Below, piece by piece: positions 6,597-10,574 of a stretch of 10,574 bases of DNA (position 1 is its first letter; every line of letters begins with the position of its first letter). The position numbers and the translations under genes are program-made. The stretch is from Flammeovirgaceae bacterium. GTDB taxonomy: Bacteria > Bacteroidota > Bacteroidia > Cytophagales > Cyclobacteriaceae. The DNA lies in the NCBI GenBank assembly GCA_003228395.1, contig QIDJ01000100.1:1-10574 (forward strand). Reading direction: 5' to 3'. The notes below the pieces were generated by a model that saw only the letters and a list, made by a program, of their open reading frames with translations, was not told the DNA's origin and searched no databases.

Positions 6597-8483
6597 ATGA
6601 GCCGTGATTTTAGACCAGTTTTGTTAATGATTTTAATTATAATACCAATCATTACATTGGCCCAGCGAAAAACAAGATTTCTTCGGGGAGCCATCAACAA
6701 ACCAGCATATAATAACATTTACCCATTTCTGAGTGGTGATGGCAGCACAATGGTTTTTATGAATGATTATACCGAAGACGGTAGTTTTAAGATCAAATTA
6801 TCGCACAGAGACGCCGGTGGAAAGTGGCTTGCCCCGGATGATATGACTGTTCTAAGCCCGGCCAAAACAATCATGCAGGGAGCTTATTGCCTCAGTTTCG
6901 ACGGCACATTGCTGATCTATGCTTCCAGGGGCGGAGCAGGCGTGGGGGGGTATGACTTATGGTGGACAGCTTTTAACGGTTCAAAATGGTCCACTCCCCG
7001 TAATTTCGGAGCGCCGCTGAATTCTACCGTGAATGAAACGTTTCCCTGCCTTTCAACCGATGGCAATGAATTGTATTTTACGCGATGCAAAATTAAGTCT
7101 GGCAATGATGTGCAGGATTGTGAAATCATGGTATCCAAACGAAAAAGAGGCAGGATCATCGGCTGGAATGACCCCGTTGCGCTCACCCCGGCAATTAATT
7201 CAGGAGATACACGTATGCCGCGGTTTTTTCCGGATAATAAAACAATGTACTTCATTTCTTCTACGCGTACCGATGGCCCGGCGAAATGGTATTATACCAA
7301 AATGGAAGGTGAGGCATGGAGAAATCCGGAAGAAATACCATTCTTGAACGAACTGGAAGGCAAATTATATGTAGGCATGTATTATCGTACCAGCCTTCTG
7401 ATCACTGCTCAAAAAAATGAGCGCGATAAATTTAATTTTGCTGAGACCCCGGTTCCTGAAAAATTCAGGCCGGATAAAGTGGTTATAAAAACCGGGTATG
7501 TAATAAACAGCAATGGAGAACCCCTGAATTCAGAAATCAGAGTTGTAAATTTTGAAACAGGCAACATGATGACAATCTCGCGCCCTGATACTGAAGACGG
7601 TTCGTACACGGTAATTATTCCCGAAGGGGGTGTATATGATTTTTCGGTAAACGCACGAGGTGGGCCTGAAATTTATTTTTCAGAGTTGTTGGACCTGACA
7701 GAACTCAGGACTTCCAGGCAAACAAAAGCAGACTATACGCTTGCCAGCATTGCAGATGAAACCATACTGCCATTAACGGCGTTGAAATATCACGAAAACA
7801 GTCCGGAATTAGACGAAAGATCCGGGCCGGAGATCAAGCGGCTTAAAAGGCTGTTAAACAGAAATGAAGATTTTCTGTTTGAGATTGCCGCCTATCAGGA
7901 TTCTGTAGTCATGGATACCATTCCCCGTCCCGGGCTTACAGAAATTATTGCAGATACCGTCATCCGCTATGAGATCGTTCTCACCCTGGACACCGCCCTG
8001 TATCTTGCCGGCCTCCCGCCTGCTGATACCACCTGGATTGAAAATACCATGCACGATACGGACAGTGTGCATCTGGCTGATAGCGTGCATCTGGCTGACC
8101 TTGTGCAACCTGCTGACAGTACGCAGCTTGCAGACAGCATTCAGGCTTCATTGTCCAGGTTAAAACCTTTTGAAGCAGACTCGATACTTAAAGTATGGAA
8201 TGATTCGCTGGCGGTTGTGCATAACGATACGTTACTTGCCCGGTTGTTTTTAGCTTCACTGGCAGCCAGGGTGGACAGTATTGAACATATTGAAATTAAA
8301 TACACGTACCATAATGACCTTACAGCAAAAAGGGCTGAAGCACTGGCGAAAATCCTTGTGGAGAATGGAATTAGCCAAAACAGGATTATTGCGGCAGGAT
8401 ATGGCGACAAAAAGCGTCCGGTATCCGTATTCGATCCGGAACAATTAAATGCGGGAATTGTTGAAATCCGGTTTTTTAAATAA
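6597..8483 (+). CDS. PD40 beta-propeller protein with an interrupted OmpA-like domain
   Basis: From the ATG at 6597 (628 residues) the protein opens with a signal peptide MSRDFRPVLL...PIITLAQ. The frame is open back to 6528, but starting at 6597 puts the signal at the N-terminus. Residues about 35-270 hold PD40/TolB-like propeller repeats: YPFLSGDGSTMVFMNDY, CLSFDGTLLIYASRGGAG-GYDLW, FPCLSTDGNELYFTR and PRFFPDNKTMYFIS. Residues about 300-360 look like a carboxypeptidase-regulatory-type sandwich (GYVINSNGEPLNSEIRV). ALKYHENSPELDE...LLNRNEDFLFEIAAYQDS (about 395-436) resembles the first half of an OmpA domain, and NDLTAKRAEALAKILVENGI...GYGDKKRP the second half. Between them lie about 130 extra residues. 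Such proteins anchor to peptidoglycan or gliding/secretion machinery; the role here is unknown. Confidence 0.85.
   Translation: MSRDFRPVLLMILIIIPIITLAQRKTRFLRGAINKPAYNNIYPFLSGDGSTMVFMNDYTEDGSFKIKLSHRDAGGKWLAPDDMTVLSPAKTIMQGAYCLSFDGTLLIYASRGGAGVGGYDLWWTAFNGSKWSTPRNFGAPLNSTVNETFPCLSTDGNELYFTRCKIKSGNDVQDCEIMVSKRKRGRIIGWNDPVALTPAINSGDTRMPRFFPDNKTMYFISSTRTDGPAKWYYTKMEGEAWRNPEEIPFLNELEGKLYVGMYYRTSLLITAQKNERDKFNFAETPVPEKFRPDKVVIKTGYVINSNGEPLNSEIRVVNFETGNMMTISRPDTEDGSYTVIIPEGGVYDFSVNARGGPEIYFSELLDLTELRTSRQTKADYTLASIADETILPLTALKYHENSPELDERSGPEIKRLKRLLNRNEDFLFEIAAYQDSVVMDTIPRPGLTEIIADTVIRYEIVLTLDTALYLAGLPPADTTWIENTMHDTDSVHLADSVHLADLVQPADSTQLADSIQASLSRLKPFEADSILKVWNDSLAVVHNDTLLARLFLASLAARVDSIEHIEIKYTYHNDLTAKRAEALAKILVENGISQNRIIAAGYGDKKRPVSVFDPEQLNAGIVEIRFFK
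8061..8147 (+). repeat. Hexapeptide tandem repeat inside the PD40/OmpA-like gene
   Basis: Five 18-bp units, the last one incomplete, encode DSVHLA-DSVHLA-DLVQPA-DSTQLA-DSIQA at residues 489-517 of the 628-residue protein. The first two units differ only at silent positions (gacagt versus gatagc), which fits a recent local duplication. The repeat lies within the insertion that splits the OmpA-like domain. Confidence 0.85.
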
Positions 8484-8507
8484 TGATTTGTTCCTGAGAT
8501 GCCGAAG

Positions 8508-8537
8508 TATCTATAAGTATCTATAAATATCTATAAA
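8508..8537. repeat. Three tandem 10-bp repeats upstream of the cmoA-like gene
   Basis: TATCTATAAG, TATCTATAAA and TATCTATAAA follow without gaps in the 151-bp gap before the cmoA-like gene, about 100 bp from its start. The 10-bp period is close to one helical turn, so the units would lie on one face of the DNA. It may be an array of regulator sites or simple slippage in A/T-rich DNA. Confidence 0.7.
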
Positions 8538-8599
8538 TTACGCATACAGGAAGCCAAATTAACCCCGGGCTTGATTGTATTTATTTATGATTTTTTGTA

Positions 8600-8609
8600 G
8601 CCTTAAGGC
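8600..8609. promoter_or_regulatory. Perfect 10-bp palindrome GCCTTAAGGC before the cmoA-like gene
   Basis: GCCTTAAGGC is its own reverse complement and lies 25 bases before the ATG at 8635, where the 5' end of the message might be. It could be an operator for a dimeric regulator. The TTG at 8571 and the T-rich run before it do not form a clean -33/-7 promoter, so the function is a guess. Confidence 0.3.
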
Positions 8610-8634
8610 ATCATTAAAAAAGGTTGAATAAAAA

Positions 8635-9360
8635 ATGAGTAAAGATAAAATTTTTGATGACTCACGTCAGAAGGTGACTGATTTTGAATTTAACAGGGCG
8701 GTTGTTTCAGTATTTGATGACATGGTGGTCCGGTCCGTTCCGTTTTATCTTGAAATCCAGCGCATGATCACCGAGTTGGCCGCTGATTTCGTTGTGGAAG
8801 GAACACAAATATATGATCTGGGCTGCTCTACGGGAACTACCATGATGAATCTGGATAAAGTGATTAATCCTAAAGTCAGGTTTGTTGGTATTGATAATTC
8901 TGACGAAATGCTAAAATCGTGCAGAAAAAATTTAAAGAGTGCGGGGATTACCCGTGATATTGAGCTTGTCAAAGCCGACATCAACAATGGCGTATTGCTG
9001 GAGAATCCTTCCGTTGTAATTTTGTGCCTTACCCTTCAGTTTGTCCGGCCGCTTTACAGGGAAAAATTAGTGAAGAGTATAAATGATCAATTAAATGAAA
9101 ATGGTGCACTTATAGTGATTGAAAAGGTGCTGGGTGAAGCCACTCTGTTTAACCGTATGTTTATAAAATATTATTATGATTTTAAACAGGCCAACAATTA
9201 CAGTCAGACAGAAATTGCAAAAAAGCGCGAATCGCTCGAAAACGTATTAATTCCATACAAATTGAAGGAAAATGAAGTCATGCTTAAGGAATGTGGTTTC
9301 AAACATATAGAAGTGTTTTTCAAGTGGTACAATTTTTCCGGATTTATTGCAGTAAAATAA
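8635..9360 (+). CDS. cmoA: CmoA-like carboxy-S-adenosyl-L-methionine synthase
   Basis: In E. coli CmoA makes carboxy-SAM (Cx-SAM) from SAM and prephenate, releasing phenylpyruvate; CmoB then uses it on tRNA U34. The 241-residue product follows E. coli CmoA, as I recall it, almost end to end. It has FDDMVVRSVPFYLEI (27-41), the SAM loop YDLGCSTG (60-67), GIDNS (85-89), KADI (113-116), LTLQF (132-136), YDFKQANNYS (181-190) and KKRESLENV (196-204). Arg198 falls where I place E. coli Arg199, the residue reported to bind the Cx-SAM carboxylate, so Cx-SAM synthesis is favoured over plain methyl transfer. No cmoB is in the window. A membrane methyltransferase gene starts one base after the stop. G+C is about 36% in a hand-counted sample, low for the window. 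Confidence 0.8.
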   Translation: MSKDKIFDDSRQKVTDFEFNRAVVSVFDDMVVRSVPFYLEIQRMITELAADFVVEGTQIYDLGCSTGTTMMNLDKVINPKVRFVGIDNSDEMLKSCRKNLKSAGITRDIELVKADINNGVLLENPSVVILCLTLQFVRPLYREKLVKSINDQLNENGALIVIEKVLGEATLFNRMFIKYYYDFKQANNYSQTEIAKKRESLENVLIPYKLKENEVMLKECGFKHIEVFFKWYNFSGFIAVK

Positions 9361-9361
9361 A

Positions 9362-10075
9362 ATGGTAAAAATCGGCAATTTTTTCTTTCATCACAGAAAC
9401 TATCTTTTTCCGTTATTTTACCTGATGTTATTTGTACCTGCAACCCAGATTACACAGAATTATTCCATCGTGTTGCTGACAGGACTGTCAATAACACTTT
9501 CAGGACAGGTCGTCAGGATGCTTACTATCGGGTTGGTTTATATAAACCGGGGGGGAAGAAACCGAAAAATTTATGCTGATGGATTAGTAACCGAAGGGAT
9601 ATTTGCACATTGCCGTAATCCAATGTATGTTGGGAATGTATTGATGCTGACAGGTATGGCCATTTTATCAAACTCGCTTTTGTCCCTACTCATTATTGCA
9701 CCTTTTTTTATATTTATATATCAGTCTATAATTCTGGCTGAAGAAGATTTTCTATACGGAAAATTCGGGTCTGATTATAAAAGATATTGTGCAAATACAA
9801 ACCAATGGTTTCCACGTATAAAAGGCATTGGCAGTACCATTCATTCACTTCAGTTCCGCACAAAAGATGCCGTATTTAATGAGTACAACACTACCTACTT
9901 GTGGATGACAGGAGCGATCATGCTTGTTTCTGTGAATTTATACAGGATACATGGTAGTAGCTATTTCAATGCACACGTGCATGAACTGGCAGGGTTGTGG
10001 ATACTGATAACAGTGGGCTACCTTTCGCTAAAACTGATTGATAAAAAGAAATTGTTTTTTTTCTCAGAGCAGTAA
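9362..10075 (+). CDS. Integral-membrane methyltransferase, ICMT/PEMT type
   Basis: The 237-residue protein has membrane segments at about 13-31, 35-57, 88-124 (two), 180-198 and 208-226. The signature of isoprenylcysteine carboxyl methyltransferase / phospholipid methyltransferase-type enzymes is clear: EGIFAHCRNPMYVGN (78-92), AEEDFLYGKFGSDYKRYCAN (126-145) and WFPRI (149-153). These segments form the SAM site in the family. Substrates vary widely and include prenylcysteine, phospholipids and other membrane molecules, so no substrate is assigned. The two extra C-terminal helices (about 178-226) go beyond the bare methyltransferase core. The gene starts one base after the CmoA-like stop, so the two are surely cotranscribed. 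This raises the question whether it uses SAM or the Cx-SAM made by its partner. Confidence 0.85.
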   Translation: MVKIGNFFFHHRNYLFPLFYLMLFVPATQITQNYSIVLLTGLSITLSGQVVRMLTIGLVYINRGGRNRKIYADGLVTEGIFAHCRNPMYVGNVLMLTGMAILSNSLLSLLIIAPFFIFIYQSIILAEEDFLYGKFGSDYKRYCANTNQWFPRIKGIGSTIHSLQFRTKDAVFNEYNTTYLWMTGAIMLVSVNLYRIHGSSYFNAHVHELAGLWILITVGYLSLKLIDKKKLFFFSEQ

Positions 10076-10182
10076 CTTCCAACCGCATCATTTTACAATC
10101 GTAAATGTGTAAGTTGTTGATTATCAGATAAAGGCCTTGTATGCAAGTAATTACATATTGCACATGGCAGGATTAATATTAC

Positions 10183-10215
10183 GGTGCGCCTGCCTTCCGC
10201 AGGCAAGGCTGCACC
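10183..10215. terminator. G/C-rich hairpin between convergent genes; terminator or dispersed palindrome
   Basis: An outer stem GGTGC/GCACC (10183-10187 with 10211-10215) encloses GCCTGC-CTTCC-GCAGGC (10188-10204), a perfect 6-bp stem. GCCTT/AAGGC (10192-10196 with 10205-10209) is an alternative pairing. It stands out as G/C-rich in an A/T-rich gap between the ICMT-like gene and a minus-strand gene fragment. The place suits a bidirectional terminator, though no clear T-run follows directly. Similar GCCTGC...GCAGGC palindromes are, as I recall, dispersed repeats in some Bacteroidota. Nothing else stands out in the 10076-10250 gap. Confidence 0.5.
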
Positions 10216-10250
10216 TTGGTTTATATATAAATTAGTAATCTATAAATATT

Positions 10251-10490
10251 TCAGGCACTCCGTACCCTTCCATATTTTATGCTATTACAAAAAATTACCT
10301 GATGTGCCTGGTGAATGTATTGCTCCGGATTTTCAGGAAATTCATCTGTAAAAAAATCAAAAACCACATCATATCCCGAAATATCAATGGTTGCACTGTT
10401 TTCAGTATCGGTGTCGTAGCTAAATTGATCCTTGAATTTTGTTGAAAATTCCAGAATGTTGCTATCATTTCCACGTACTAATACCTTCAT
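10251..10490 (-). pseudogene. N-terminal remnant of a 3-hydroxyacyl-CoA dehydrogenase-like gene
   Basis: From the ATG at 10490 the frame reads MKVLVRGNDSNILEFSTKF, then ISGYDVVFDFFTDEFPENPE and HQVIFCNSIKYGRV, and stops at 10251 after 79 residues. VVFDFxxDEFPxN and VxFCN resemble the start of the short (about 200-residue) Bacteroidota proteins annotated as 3-hydroxyacyl-CoA dehydrogenase family. If so, about two thirds of the gene is missing, and no related sequence is seen further along in any frame. It could also be a genuine small protein; the frame itself is intact. An in-frame ATG at 10505 is an alternative start. Confidence 0.5.
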
Positions 10491-10518
10491 AAAATTATGA
10501 TTCATAAATTAGCGGTCT

Positions 10519-10526
10519 CAAAAATA
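10519..10526 (-). promoter_or_regulatory. Exact -7 promoter box before the truncated minus-strand gene
   Basis: TATTTTTG on the minus strand (10526-10519) matches TAnnTTTG exactly and lies 28 bases before the ATG at 10490. No TTG is found at the expected -33 distance, so only half of the promoter pattern is present. Confidence 0.3.
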
Positions 10527-10542
10527 ACCAATCTTTAAAACT

Positions 10543-10574
10543 ATGAATAAATCTGTAGTTAACACCGGAAATGC
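10543..10574 (+). CDS. Start of a RidA-like gene, cut by the window edge
   Basis: ATG at 10543 opens MNKSVVNTGNA, running to the window edge. The pattern VVNTxNAP is typical of the N-terminus of RidA (YjgF/UK114) proteins, which hydrolyse reactive enamine/imine intermediates from PLP enzymes. Only 10 full codons and two bases of the next are visible, so the frame and name are tentative. It is divergent from the truncated gene at 10251-10490. Confidence 0.5.
   Translation, partial: MNKSVVNTGN

Noticed and set aside
8635..9360. An idea that the CmoA-like protein lacks the Cx-SAM-binding Arg because Met216 stands opposite an Arg of E. coli CmoA.
   Set aside because: Counting along the remembered E. 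coli sequence puts that Arg near 217, while Arg199 falls on the conserved Arg198 here.
10089..10107. An imperfect inverted repeat CATTTTAC-AATC-GTAAATG just after the ICMT-like gene as a terminator.
   Set aside because: The stem is weak, A/T-rich and has a bulge, and no T-run follows it.
8519..10249. A 12-bp direct match ATCTATAAATAT at 8519-8530 and 10238-10249, on both sides of the CmoA/ICMT pair, as possible target-site or attachment repeats.
   Set aside because: In an A/T-rich 10-kb window, matches of this length between two places are expected by chance, and no integrase or transposase is present.

Overview
The window looks like chromosomal DNA of a Bacteroidota bacterium, probably of the Cytophagales/Sphingobacteriales type. 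The grounds are the gene families (a head-GIN lipoprotein, a PD40-propeller/OmpA-like envelope protein, a TatC and a serine hydroxymethyltransferase of the form usual in that phylum), the lack of clear Shine-Dalgarno sequences, and promoter-like TTG-N20-TAnnTTTG elements. Names come from motifs and remembered family sequences; no search was run.

Positions 1-4568 are mainly housekeeping genes. The minus strand begins with rbfA (30S maturation), whose stop overlaps a likely start of a further gene cut by the window edge. A divergent multi-pass membrane protein of unknown role follows on the plus strand (530-1936) and overlaps the end of rpiB by 11 bp. rpiB, tatC and glyA lie head-to-tail on the minus strand, with glyA first; a good promoter precedes glyA, and the gaps of 38 and 4 bp suggest one operon.

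Positions 4569-8483 carry envelope genes. A head-GIN (DUF2807) lipoprotein on the plus strand is followed by a decayed minus-strand gene. That gene encoded a secreted HEXXH metallopeptidase-like protein with an outer-membrane-barrel-like end. It now has an in-frame TAG just before HEYRH, an apparent internal deletion with frame change, a TAA and no proper 3' end. Next comes a PD40/OmpA-like protein whose OmpA domain appears split by a long Asp/Ser/Ala-rich insertion.

Positions 8484-10250 are more A/T-rich, about 34-36% G+C in hand-counted samples against about 51% in glyA and 44% in the PD40 gene. They hold a two-gene unit: a CmoA-like carboxy-SAM synthase and, one base later, an integral-membrane methyltransferase of the ICMT/PEMT type. 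No cmoB is visible. Three 10-bp tandem repeats and a perfect palindrome lie upstream, and a G/C-rich hairpin lies downstream. This pair is the best candidate for an undescribed system: Cx-SAM might serve a membrane or lipid enzyme rather than CmoB.

The right end holds a truncated minus-strand gene resembling the N-terminus of a 3-hydroxyacyl-CoA dehydrogenase-family protein, and the first 11 codons of a plus-strand gene resembling RidA. No tRNA, rRNA, CRISPR array, transposase or integrase was seen.
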